A stretch of 18,045 nt of DNA from JAFDVL01 sp043736395 (GCA_043736395.1 JAYTCQ010000242.1:1-18045), one strand, 5' to 3'. Shown: positions 6,396 through 14,045, counted from the first letter of the stretch. Program-made: numbers and translations. The notes: generated by a model not told the origin, from the letters alone.

Positions 6396-9242
6396 TCAAC
6401 CAAGCTGCGCCGCAATTTCTTCGACTTCCTTGTCGCGCCGATGATAGCCCATCTGCGCCACCATCTCACGCGCGGTAGTCCAATGTTCACGCGCCTTGTC
6501 TTTGTTGCCTTGCGCCAGATGCAGCCGCGCTGATTCCAAATGATAATCGCAGAGGTACAAGCGCATTTCACCACGTTCAGCAATGGAGCGAGCTTCTGTC
6601 AGATCGCGGTGCGCCTGATCGAATTGCTGTGCCGCCAGCGCCCATGCTGCTCGTGCCAGTAAGCCGCGCGTGAGTTCATCTTGATGGCCTGCTTGTCGCA
6701 ATTTATGCATGGCTTGATATAACCAGTTTTCTGCATGTGATAAATGTATTCTCCGTGTGACAGTTTTAGCACCGTCCAACTTCACCGCCATTGCAAGATG
6801 CGCCCGCCCAAAAGCAAGTTGACTCAAGGCATTAGTAAGTAAACCCATATTGCGTTCTGCCCATTTTACCATCTGAAACGAACGGCTTAGTGCTAATTGA
6901 TACTCTCCCTGAGTCAGTAGTAAATCGCAGTAACGAAAGCCAGGAAAAGAGTATAACTTTTTAAATTTTGAACCTCGCTTTCGCTGTATCGCTTCCGCCT
7001 CTTGGAAATTTATATGTGCGTCTGCTAAACGTCCGGCCTGATGCAACACATCAGCCAGCGCCGTACGGGTATCCATTCGCCGACCTGCCTCACCATTACG
7101 GTCAGCGAGTGAAACACTTTGTTTAGCAACTGTGAGGGATTGAGAGAGATCGCCCAGCATTAGTAACATTTCGCTTAGGTTGTTAGCAGATTGGGCAGCA
7201 AACTCCCAGTGCCTATGTACAACTCGCATATCCAATGCTTTTTGTGTCGCTTGGCTGGCTTCACGCAATCGCCCTAATGCTCCCAACTGAAACCCGACTT
7301 CATGAAGTACGAATGCCTGAGCCCCTTCAGGGAGCACAGTAGATGGTTCAGACCATGGAGTGACAAAAAAACTGTTCAGTACAGCCAGACCAGCACCAAA
7401 CGCGCCGAGTCTTCTATAATGAAACTGCTCATCGCCTCGTAGAATCCGTTGCTCATATACTGTACCCGCCTGTAGATAAAGACCTGCTTCGCAACCGTGT
7501 GTAACGGCGGCAAAAAGTGGTTGCATCTCGGCGAGGGTGTCGGGGAATTCTTTAGTCGTGCCTGTCAGGTGCTCATACAAGCACAGATTGCCCATTTTCC
7601 ACACCTCAGGTAATTGCGTTTTAAGTTGTTGCCTGAAATATTCACGCACCAGCGGATGCGCATCCAAATCGTGTCTGGCTTCACTGAGTAAATTGATGCG
7701 GCGCAGCTTTGCCAGTGCTTGTTGCCATTTCACTTCGCTCATCCCTTGCACTTTTTCAGTTAGTCCCGGAATCGCAGGCGCAATACGCAATGCGGCAATT
7801 GAAGTGGCTTCGGCGGGACGATCAAACAGTCCCAGCATGCGCAGGATCGCAACTTCTACGCCATCGCCGAGCCATGTTTCATACGCTGCGATCATCTTTT
7901 CGGCTGAAGGGCCGAAGCGGTCATCTTCAAACAGATTCGCAATTTCTTTGCGCCGTCGAATGTCGCCGTCCATTACTGTCGCCAGATAACTGCCAAGCAA
8001 CGTCAATCCATACGCATGACCATTGAATTCTTTTGCCGCTTCAATCAATTCTTCGTCAGCACCCTCAACACCCAGCGTGCGTAAAAGCTGCGCTCCCGCT
8101 TCAAAAGGTAAATGGTCAAGCGGACGCTGAAGTACGGTAGCGTCTTCATAACTATTCAGATCGTTCAGGCGTTCCCGCGAAGTGACAATGCACAATCCCG
8201 GCTGTTGCGCGGCAAGCGCGTCTAGCAACAATTGCAACGGTCTGTCCTTGAGCGAGCCTTCGGGCAATCCCGCCGTGTTGGGCGGATATTGCAATGGTTC
8301 AAGTCCGTCGAGGATCAGCAGCGTGCGTACGCTACGAATTAATTCCGCCAGCCGTTCGGCTTTGCTGAAATAATTGCTCGTTTGCGCTTCCGGCTCATCG
8401 AACCAACGCAGCATGGTGTCAATAAAAATTTCCGAAGAATCAGAACGATTTTCGCCCGCTCCCTGAGAGAAAAACGACCAGCCAAAAATACGCCGCGCTC
8501 CCTGATAATTTTCTGTAGCCATTTTCGCCAGCCATTTGCTGACCAACGCCGATTTGCCCGCTCCACCAATGGCGTGAAAGACGATGATATTGATGTTTGC
8601 CTGCGCCCACACTTCATTGAGCAATTTCAATTCTTCGTCACGACCGAATAAATGCGGCGTAAGTGGACGGGGCAAGTGATGCGTTGAGACTTTAGCTGGC
8701 GGATTAGTTGGTGCTTCGTTAGCAAAGGTGAGTGGTTGACCTTTGGGGCGGGGCTTTCGTTTGAGTGCGCCGAGTTCGCCCGGTTCGATGCCTGCTTGAC
8801 CGAGTAGAAAATCGTATAGTGATTGATAATTTTCTTCAGCGGATAACGTGTGATGCGTCAGTCCACGCAACGGTTCTGGGATGAATTTTTGATCGTCAGG
8901 CGAAAACAAGACAGGCACAAATTTCAAGGTCATGCTGCGAGCATCGTAAATTTCGTTCGTGATAAGTGCGCCTTCCCAATCTACGCCTTTGCCTTTGCCC
9001 GGTTCTTCGTGACCGCGAAAGCGGCGGTAATAAGTTTCCGTGCAAATCACCAAGACGAAATTTGCTTCGTCCAAACGATCCAGCATCCAACGCGGCCAAC
9101 CTTCTGCGGGTGAGCCGTTAATGTAACGATCCAAGCATGTTTCAAGGCCGTCGTCTCGCAGCCGTTCTGATAGGGCAAGCACACGTTCACGATGCGCGTC
9201 ATTATCGTGGCTGTAGCTGATGAATATAATGGGTTTGTTCAT
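6396..9242 (-). CDS. SEFIR-STAND ATPase-TPR protein, candidate immune receptor
   Basis: A 948-aa cytosolic protein with three parts. Residues 4 to about 150 form a SEFIR domain (IFISYSHDNDAHRERV at 6-21, GWPRWM at 48-53, VLVICTETYYRRF at 63-75, VDWEGALITNE at 87-97), a TIR relative. Residues about 195-540 form a STAND/NB-ARC-like NTPase: FGRDEE at 199-204, Walker A GGAGKS at 226-231, Walker B LLILDG with Asp312, TSR at 354-356, and HPLVREYF at 529-536 closing the winged-helix region. Residues about 565-948 are helical TPR-like repeats, the likely sensor. In known bacterial immunity, TIR and SEFIR effectors often deplete NAD after infection is sensed; that role here is inferred. ATG 9242 is chosen because the frame upstream runs through REP repeats, giving a spurious arginine- and proline-rich leader. 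There is no partner gene. A weak TTGGAG-17 nt-TACATT promoter match would make the transcript nearly leaderless. Confidence 0.88.
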   Translation of the reverse strand: MNKPIIFISYSHDNDAHRERVLALSERLRDDGLETCLDRYINGSPAEGWPRWMLDRLDEANFVLVICTETYYRRFRGHEEPGKGKGVDWEGALITNEIYDARSMTLKFVPVLFSPDDQKFIPEPLRGLTHHTLSAEENYQSLYDFLLGQAGIEPGELGALKRKPRPKGQPLTFANEAPTNPPAKVSTHHLPRPLTPHLFGRDEELKLLNEVWAQANINIIVFHAIGGAGKSALVSKWLAKMATENYQGARRIFGWSFFSQGAGENRSDSSEIFIDTMLRWFDEPEAQTSNYFSKAERLAELIRSVRTLLILDGLEPLQYPPNTAGLPEGSLKDRPLQLLLDALAAQQPGLCIVTSRERLNDLNSYEDATVLQRPLDHLPFEAGAQLLRTLGVEGADEELIEAAKEFNGHAYGLTLLGSYLATVMDGDIRRRKEIANLFEDDRFGPSAEKMIAAYETWLGDGVEVAILRMLGLFDRPAEATSIAALRIAPAIPGLTEKVQGMSEVKWQQALAKLRRINLLSEARHDLDAHPLVREYFRQQLKTQLPEVWKMGNLCLYEHLTGTTKEFPDTLAEMQPLFAAVTHGCEAGLYLQAGTVYEQRILRGDEQFHYRRLGAFGAGLAVLNSFFVTPWSEPSTVLPEGAQAFVLHEVGFQLGALGRLREASQATQKALDMRVVHRHWEFAAQSANNLSEMLLMLGDLSQSLTVAKQSVSLADRNGEAGRRMDTRTALADVLHQAGRLADAHINFQEAEAIQRKRGSKFKKLYSFPGFRYCDLLLTQGEYQLALSRSFQMVKWAERNMGLLTNALSQLAFGRAHLAMAVKLDGAKTVTRRIHLSHAENWLYQAMHKLRQAGHQDELTRGLLARAAWALAAQQFDQAHRDLTEARSIAERGEMRLYLCDYHLESARLHLAQGNKDKAREHWTTAREMVAQMGYHRRDKEVEEIAAQLG

Positions 9243-9307
9243 CAAAATTAATGTATGCCTAAATACATATTTCTCCAACGATTCTGAGGATATTTTTTCG
9301 ATTTTAA

Positions 9308-9353
9308 CCTGCGGAGCAGGTGGCAGCATAAAGCCCCGTGCGTGAGCGCGGGG
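9308..9353. repeat. REP-like double hairpin upstream of the SEFIR gene
   Basis: CCTGC-GGA-GCAGG (9308-9320) is joined by the linker GCATAAAGCCC to a hairpin CCCCGTGC-GTGA-GCGCGGGG (9334-9353). The second hairpin has the same 8+4+8 plan and GTGA loop as the REP at 12470-12501. The same linker appears in reverse at 9485-9495. Confidence 0.65.
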
Positions 9354-9373
9354 TAGCGGAACAACAAGCCTAC

Positions 9374-9437
9374 AAGCCCGTGAAACGGGCGACAGATTCG
9401 ACATTAGTTGATCATCTGTCGCCCGCTTCGCGGGCTT
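9374..9437. repeat. Inverted pair of REP sequences (REPIN-like)
   Basis: Two 24-nt elements face each other: 9374-9397 (AAGCCCGTGAAACGGGC then GACAGAT) and 9414-9437 (its reverse complement with two differences, AAGCCCGCGAAGCGGGC). The two differences swap the T-A closing pair for a C-G pair, so the small hairpin is kept in both. The spacer is 16 nt. Confidence 0.75.
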
Positions 9438-9457
9438 AAATATTCGTTCACCGCTTA

Positions 9458-9515
9458 CCCAGGGTTTCGCCTTCGCTTCACCCTGGGCTTTATGCTTACG
9501 CCTGCGTTCGCAGGC
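9458..9515. repeat. Composite REP-like element
   Basis: An 8-bp stem CCCAGGGT/ACCCTGGG with a 14-nt loop (9458-9487) is followed by the linker GGGCTTTATGC and a perfect hairpin GCCTGCG-TT-CGCAGGC (9500-9515). The first part matches the element at 6296-6330, on the opposite strand. Confidence 0.65.
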
Positions 9516-9558
9516 TAAGAATCACATCCGAGTTGAGTTTTTTTGATTACTACACAAA

Positions 9559-9572
9559 CAAGCTAAAGCTTG
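9559..9572 (-). terminator. Hairpin downstream of the S9 peptidase gene, possible terminator
   Basis: CAAGCT-TT-AGCTTG on the minus strand is followed by TTTGTGT, about 30 bases after the peptidase stop codon. The stem is short (6 bp) and the T-run interrupted. The same sequence recurs at 18021-18043, so it may simply be a dispersed repeat that happens to lie here. Confidence 0.35.
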
Positions 9573-9602
9573 GACTCTTGACGCCTGTTGACAAAGTTTC
9601 TC

Positions 9603-11642
9603 TTATTTCTCAGCCGCTTTCTCATCTTTGCTTTCTTTCTTCGGCAATTCCGGCTTCGAAAACTCCGGCTTCGCATCACCAAAAATATAGTGATTGAACC
9701 ACGCCAGATTATGTTGCATCACGGCGCGCATAGATTTTGGTTTGGTGATGCCGTGACCGTAGCCTTTGTACACAATCATTTCAACGGGGACGCCGCGATC
9801 TTCGAGGCCTTGGCGCAATTCGTAAGCGTTCGCAATCGGGACGCGCCTGTCGAGTTCGCCGTGCTGAATCAGCGTTGGCGTTTTCGCTTTTTTTACATAA
9901 CTCATCGGCGAAGTCTTCACATAAATTTCAGGATCATCCGCTGGATCGTCGTTCAGGTATTGAATCGTGAACGGCGTGATGTCGGTGTTGTAATAATACG
10001 TCGCCCAATTCGAGATGCCCGCGCCGACAGAAATCGCTTTGAATCTGTCCGATGAAGTTGTCAGGAACGCCGAGATGTAACCGCCCTGACTCCAGCCCAT
10101 GCAACCAATTTTTGTTGCATCAACGAAGCCTTTGCTGATGAGGGAATCTACGCCGGAAAGCACGTCCCACGTATCGCCTACGCCGAGGTTGCGGACGTTC
10201 AGCTGCCGGAATTTTTCGCCGTAGCCTGCGCTGCCGCGATAGTTGACTTTGAGGACTAATGCACCACGCGCTGCCCAAATATCGCTGGGGTAATAACGCG
10301 CATCCAGCAGCGTCGGACGATCAATGCCTGTTGGCCCGCCGTGAATGACGCAGAGCAGCGGATATTTTTTTGTCGCGTCAAAATCAGCAGGCTTGATGAG
10401 GATGCCTTCGATAGTTGCGCCGTCCTGACTTTGCCACGAAATGACTTCACGCGAAGCGAGTTTCATGTCTTTGACTTGATCCGTCATCGCAGTGATTTTG
10501 CGCGGCGAAAAATTCGCGGTGTCCGTCACATAAATTTCATTCAGCGAAGTTGCCGACGGAGCAGCAAAAGCCATCACTTTTCCGTCCTGACTGAAATTAA
10601 CTCTGCCGATCATTGAATTATCAGGACGAGTCAAACGCGTAATTTTCGCTGTTACCGGATCAACCCGAAATAAGTGCGATGAAGTCTTTTGCAGCCCCGT
10701 AAAATAGATGCCATCAGCTCGCCATTCATTTAGTCCGGGCTGTTCGTCAAAGGCATCAGTGATGGAACGCGGCGTGCCACCTTCAACCGGAATAACAGCA
10801 AGTTTTGCGTTCGCGTGAAAATATTTTGGGTTGCCCATCGCGGACGAAAAGACAATTTGTTTGCCATCTGGTGACCAGCGCGGAGTATTGTCAGGGCCGG
10901 GTTGCGAAACGATTTTTTTCACGTTGTTATCTGCGAGTGTCAGCACATAAATATCTGAAGTGCCGCCGTTAATGAGATCAGCATTTACACTGGCGCTGAA
11001 GGCAATTTGTTTGCCATCAGGCGACCACGAAAAACTGCTGACAGTGAATTCTTTTCCTTTGGTACGCTGTGTTCCGGTGACAGGTTCTTTCAATGCCGCA
11101 GCCACTTCAATCGTGAAAATGTGCGAGAAATTATATTCTTTGCGCACAACTTCAAAATCGCCGAGATGGTCTTTGCGTTCCTTGGCAATTTTCGCATCCG
11201 TATCGCTGGCGGTGAATGCGAGGCTTTTGCCGTCTTCTGACCACGAATAACCGCTGACTCCGTTTTCGCCTTTGGTTAGTTGCTGCGCTTCGCCGCCATC
11301 AGCGCGCATCGCAAAAATCTGTGCCTTGCCGCCGACGCGCTCTGAGGTGAAGCTCAGCCATTGATTGTCCGGTGACCACTGCGGATTGTTACAGGATTTT
11401 TCGCCGCGTGTCAGTTGATAGCTACGACCACTTTTCACATCGGCAATCCAGATGTGGTCAACGTAAGCATCTTGCTTCCAATCCGTTTCTGAAACGATGT
11501 AAGCAACGCGATTGCCCTCGGGCGAAATTTGTACGCCGCCAGCAGATTTGACGTTGAGAAGATCATCAATTGTCGGCACGCGGCTGGGCTGCGCTGTCAC
11601 AAAACAAAATAATAATGGCAGTAGAAGAAAAGTTCGTTTCAT
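9603..11642 (-). CDS. Exported S9 family peptidase (prolyl oligopeptidase/acylaminoacyl-peptidase type)
   Basis: Serine peptidase that trims peptides, probably in the periplasm. From ATG 11642 (679 aa) it has a signal peptide (MKRTFLLLPLLFCFVTAQ). A beta-propeller follows, with repeated WSPDGKQIAF-like blades (for example at 206-215 and 256-265), and then an alpha/beta-hydrolase domain from about residue 415. The catalytic triad is visible: Ser518 in GWSQGGY, Asp598 in HGELDRRVP, His630 in GYGHGI. The oxyanion region HGGP lies at 434-437. The length is normal. The start is fixed by AGGAG 8 nt upstream and by the signal peptide; a longer reading from 11687 would overlap the exonuclease gene. 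It lies 28 bp after exonuclease III and may be cotranscribed with it, though no functional link is known. Exported S9 peptidases of this type are common in amino-acid- and protein-consuming Acidobacteriota. Confidence 0.93.
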   Translation of the reverse strand: MKRTFLLLPLLFCFVTAQPSRVPTIDDLLNVKSAGGVQISPEGNRVAYIVSETDWKQDAYVDHIWIADVKSGRSYQLTRGEKSCNNPQWSPDNQWLSFTSERVGGKAQIFAMRADGGEAQQLTKGENGVSGYSWSEDGKSLAFTASDTDAKIAKERKDHLGDFEVVRKEYNFSHIFTIEVAAALKEPVTGTQRTKGKEFTVSSFSWSPDGKQIAFSASVNADLINGGTSDIYVLTLADNNVKKIVSQPGPDNTPRWSPDGKQIVFSSAMGNPKYFHANAKLAVIPVEGGTPRSITDAFDEQPGLNEWRADGIYFTGLQKTSSHLFRVDPVTAKITRLTRPDNSMIGRVNFSQDGKVMAFAAPSATSLNEIYVTDTANFSPRKITAMTDQVKDMKLASREVISWQSQDGATIEGILIKPADFDATKKYPLLCVIHGGPTGIDRPTLLDARYYPSDIWAARGALVLKVNYRGSAGYGEKFRQLNVRNLGVGDTWDVLSGVDSLISKGFVDATKIGCMGWSQGGYISAFLTTSSDRFKAISVGAGISNWATYYYNTDITPFTIQYLNDDPADDPEIYVKTSPMSYVKKAKTPTLIQHGELDRRVPIANAYELRQGLEDRGVPVEMIVYKGYGHGITKPKSMRAVMQHNLAWFNHYIFGDAKPEFSKPELPKKESKDEKAAEK

Positions 11643-11650
11643 TGTTAAGA

Positions 11651-11655
11651 CTCCT
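11651..11655 (-). promoter_or_regulatory. Ribosome binding site of the S9 peptidase gene
   Basis: AGGAG on the minus strand, 8 nt before ATG 11642. It is the clearest Shine-Dalgarno site in the window for a standard start codon and decides this start over the in-frame ATGs further upstream. Confidence 0.75.
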
Positions 11656-11670
11656 GTGTTGGCTGGCGAT

Positions 11671-12432
11671 CTAAATATCATAATCAATCACGACCGGAGC
11701 GTGATCTGAAAAAAATTGCTCAGTATAAATCGTCGGCGAATGCGCGACCTTATGCAATCCCGGGGTAGTGAAATGATAGTCCAATCGCCAGCCAACATTA
11801 TTCGCACGCGCATTTCCACGATTCGACCACCACGAATAATGCTCGGCATCCGCGCCTACCAAATGACGAAATGTATCGTGAAATCCGATGTCCAACCAAT
11901 CTGTCAGCCACGCGCGTTCTTCGGGAAGGAAGCCGGAATTTTTTTGATTGCTCCGCCAATTTTTTAAATCAATCTGCTGATGCGCGACATTGAAATCTCC
12001 GCAAAAAATTAACTGCTTTCTGCTCTTGCGGAGTCGTTCGCAGTGCGCTTTGAATTCATCCATAAATTGTAATTTGATCGCTAATCGTTCGAGGCTGCTG
12101 GTTCCTGAGGGTAGATAGGTCGAAACCACGCTGAACGTTTCAAAATCCACTTGCAGCACGCGCCCTTCGGAATCAAAGGCTGAATTGATCCCGCGCTTGA
12201 CGCGTTTCGGTTTGGCTTTGCTCAGCACTGCGACGCCGCTGTAACCGGGCTTTGCTGCTGGATACCACTCCGCGTGGTAACCGAGCGAATGCCATTTTTC
12301 CGGGATTTGTTCCGGTAACGCACGCACTTCCTGCAAACAGATCACATCGGCCTGACTGGCTGCTAAATATTCCGTCACGCCTTTGTTTGACGCTGAACGG
12401 AGGCCGTTGAGATTGAGAGTGAGTACGCGCAT
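11671..12432 (-). CDS. xth: Exodeoxyribonuclease III
   Basis: Mg-dependent AP endonuclease and 3'-5' exonuclease that repairs abasic sites and blocked 3' ends in the cytoplasm. The 253-aa protein has the full set of exonuclease-endonuclease-phosphatase family motifs: Asn7 in LNLNGLR, metal-binding Glu35 in CLQEVR, Tyr106 in STYLPSG, Asp146 and Asn148 in GDFNVAH, RLDYHF at 216-221, and Asp243-His244 in SDHAPV at the C-terminus. Length and motif spacing match ExoIII. The start at ATG 12432 gives the usual MRVLTLNLNG N-terminus, so no alternative is needed; the ribosome site is weak. The S9 peptidase gene follows 28 bp downstream. Upstream lies a REPIN-like repeat, after which transcription must begin or pass through. 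There are no missing residues. Confidence 0.94.
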   Translation of the reverse strand: MRVLTLNLNGLRSASNKGVTEYLAASQADVICLQEVRALPEQIPEKWHSLGYHAEWYPAAKPGYSGVAVLSKAKPKRVKRGINSAFDSEGRVLQVDFETFSVVSTYLPSGTSSLERLAIKLQFMDEFKAHCERLRKSRKQLIFCGDFNVAHQQIDLKNWRSNQKNSGFLPEERAWLTDWLDIGFHDTFRHLVGADAEHYSWWSNRGNARANNVGWRLDYHFTTPGLHKVAHSPTIYTEQFFSDHAPVVIDYDI

Positions 12433-12469
12433 TTGTGTTCTTTATAGCGGTTTCAGTTGCGTGCGCCCT

Positions 12470-12582
12470 GACCTGGCAGTAGCCCGCGCGTGAGCAAGGG
12501 CAGCTTTGGCAGGCGTACGTTGTTGATGCGAAGGGCGCACTATCGAGGCAGCCCTTGCTCACGCGCGGGCTACTGCCAGGTC
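12470..12582. repeat. REPIN: perfect 32-nt inverted repeat of a GTAG-type REP
   Basis: Arms 12470-12501 and 12551-12582 are exact reverse complements over 32 nt, separated by 49 nt. Each arm carries GGCAGTAGCCCGCGCG, then TGAGCAAGGGC. A second nested pair, GTGCGCCCT (12461-12469) and AGGGCGCAC (12532-12540), overlaps the spacer. It fills most of the space between exonuclease III and the DUF1501 gene (12433-12602); nothing else is seen there. Confidence 0.88.
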
Positions 12583-12602
12583 GCATAGATTTGAAATAAT
12601 TG

Positions 12603-12668
12603 CTACGCCAATATTTCTTTCACTACATTTCCGCTGACATCCGTTAAGCGAAAATCGCGGCCGGCGTA
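12603..12668 (-). pseudogene. Out-of-frame C-terminal tail of the DUF1501 gene
   Basis: In a different frame from the DUF1501 stop at 12644, this stretch reads YAGRDFRLTDVSG then NVVKEILA and TAG. That is the standard C-terminus of DUF1501 proteins. The join with the main frame is at about 12666-12672, right after GATDEFGF. The intervening 35-40 residues usual in the family are missing. Confidence 0.8.
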
Positions 12669-13969
12669 AATCCAAATTCATCCGTCGCTCCGTGGATATA
12701 ACCTTTCTTCACGCCACCACCTGCCATCCACATGGAAAAGCCATGATTGTTGTGGTCGCGTCCGAAGCTCTCGCGGTTTTTATTTCCCATCAATTCCACC
12801 GTTGGCGTACGCCCAAACTCTCCGCCCCAAATCACCAGCGTATCTTCCAGCATGCCGCGTTGTTTTAGATCCGTGAGGAGTGACGCGATGGTTTGATCTG
12901 TTTCGCGCGCGAGGTTGCCGTGATTGCGCAGGATGCTGTCGTGATTGTCCCACGGTTGCGCTTTGCCCTGCCAGACTTGCACAAAGCGTACGCCGCGTTC
13001 GAGCAGCCGGCGCGCCATCAACACTTGTCGTCCGTAAAGGTGATTGCCGTACATCGCACGAATATTTTGCGGTTCCTTGCTGATGTCGAAAACATCCGTT
13101 GCTTCAGCCTGCATGCGGTAGGCCAATTCAAAAGATTGAATGTTGGCTTCGATCAATGATTCGTCTTCGCGCTGTTTTTGGTAGCGGCGATTCAGTGAAG
13201 AAAGTAAATCCAATTGCTGCCGTTGTTGTTCACGCGTAATGCTGCTGTTATTGATGTTTTCGATCAGGCGTTCCAGCGCGGTTTCTTTCGTGTCAATGTA
13301 GGTTCCCTGATAAACGCCCGGCAAAAATCCGGCTGTCCAGTTTTGCGTGCCAACCGTCGGGTAGCCGTTTGGACACATCACCACAAAGCCCGGTAGATTT
13401 TGATTTTCTGTGCCTAAACCGTATGTCACCCACGAACCAAAGCTCGGACGCACCTGACGTACATCACCGCAATTCATCATCAGAAACGACGGTTCGTGAT
13501 TTGGTAATTCTGTGTGCATCGAACGGATGACGCACAATTCATCGGCGTGTTTTGCGATGTGCGGGAAAAGATCGCTGACCTCGATTCCGCTCTGCCCGTA
13601 CTTTTGAAATTTCCACGGCGAAGCAAAGCCTGCGCCAGTCTTGCGCTCTGTTTTGAGATGCACCGGCAGCATCTTGCCATCCATGCGCGTGAGTTCAGGC
13701 TTGGGGTCGAAGGTGTCTACGTGTGACGGCCCACCATTCATAAACAGGTGAATGACTCGCTTCACCTTCGGCGCGAAATGTGGCTGTTTCGGAGATTGCG
13801 GATTTTGGATTGAGGAATGCGGAGTTGAATACGCTGACTCGCCAAGGACTGAATTTAGGGCGAGCGCACCTAATCCAAAGCCACATTGCTCAAGCAATTC
13901 ACGACGCGTTAAGAATTGCTGTTGCGGCAGTAGCCCGACTGTTAAGGAGGGCTTATTTTCATTACTCAT
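12644..13969 (-). CDS. DUF1501 family protein, C-terminally damaged
   Basis: DUF1501 proteins resemble sulfatases/alkaline phosphatases in fold, are exported by the Tat route, and are usually encoded next to DUF1549/DUF1553 proteins; their biochemical role is not settled. The 441-aa product has a Tat-like signal (TRRELLEQCGFGLGALAL at 21-38), the metal-site-like NGGPSHVDTFDPKP at 78-91, WDNHD, GGEFGRTP, and DHNNHGFSMWMAGGG near the end. Two oddities are visible. Residues 6-16 (KPSLTVGLLPQ) are encoded by a REP repeat inserted before the signal. After GATDEFGF the frame runs into TPAAIFA and stops, while the true tail lies out of frame at 12603-12668. The family is usually about 470-490 aa. 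The gene may therefore be inactive or make a shortened protein. ATG 13969 is the only usable start upstream of the Tat signal. Confidence 0.85.
   Translation of the reverse strand: MSNENKPSLTVGLLPQQQFLTRRELLEQCGFGLGALALNSVLGESAYSTPHSSIQNPQSPKQPHFAPKVKRVIHLFMNGGPSHVDTFDPKPELTRMDGKMLPVHLKTERKTGAGFASPWKFQKYGQSGIEVSDLFPHIAKHADELCVIRSMHTELPNHEPSFLMMNCGDVRQVRPSFGSWVTYGLGTENQNLPGFVVMCPNGYPTVGTQNWTAGFLPGVYQGTYIDTKETALERLIENINNSSITREQQRQQLDLLSSLNRRYQKQREDESLIEANIQSFELAYRMQAEATDVFDISKEPQNIRAMYGNHLYGRQVLMARRLLERGVRFVQVWQGKAQPWDNHDSILRNHGNLARETDQTIASLLTDLKQRGMLEDTLVIWGGEFGRTPTVELMGNKNRESFGRDHNNHGFSMWMAGGGVKKGYIHGATDEFGFTPAAIFA
13794..13828 (+). repeat. Heptanucleotide repeat inside the DUF1501 gene
   Basis: Five 7-mers in a row on the plus strand: GATTGCG, GATTTTG, GATTGAG, GAATGCG, GAGTTGA. 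They encode part of the low-complexity linker (HSSIQNPQSPK) just after the Tat signal, a position that tolerates change. Confidence 0.5.
13926..13952 (+). repeat. GTAG-type REP copy inside the DUF1501 coding sequence
   Basis: A 27-nt element beginning GGCAGTAGCCCGACTG and ending TTAAGGAGGGC, identical to the copy at 14631-14657 (opposite orientation). Read on the minus strand it stays open and supplies about nine extra residues between the start codon and the Tat signal. Confidence 0.88.
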
Positions 13970-14045
13970 AAATTTCTATAGCTGCGAATCGCGATGGAAT
14001 TTAGGGGAATATCCCATACATCGGAAACATAAATTGAGGAAGGTT

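Noticed and set aside
9243..9300. Sigma-70 promoter of the SEFIR gene
   Set aside because: TTGGAG-17 nt-TACATT on the minus strand is a weak match in AT-rich DNA and would place the transcript start almost at the ATG. It is noted with the gene but not called as a feature.
9243..9404. N-terminal extension of the SEFIR protein to 9404
   Set aside because: It translates through REP hairpins, giving an arginine- and proline-rich leader unrelated to SEFIR proteins. ATG 9242 starts exactly at the SEFIR domain.
9308..9515. CRISPR-like array
   Set aside because: The repeats differ in sequence and orientation, spacing is irregular, and there are no cas genes. These are REP-type palindromes.
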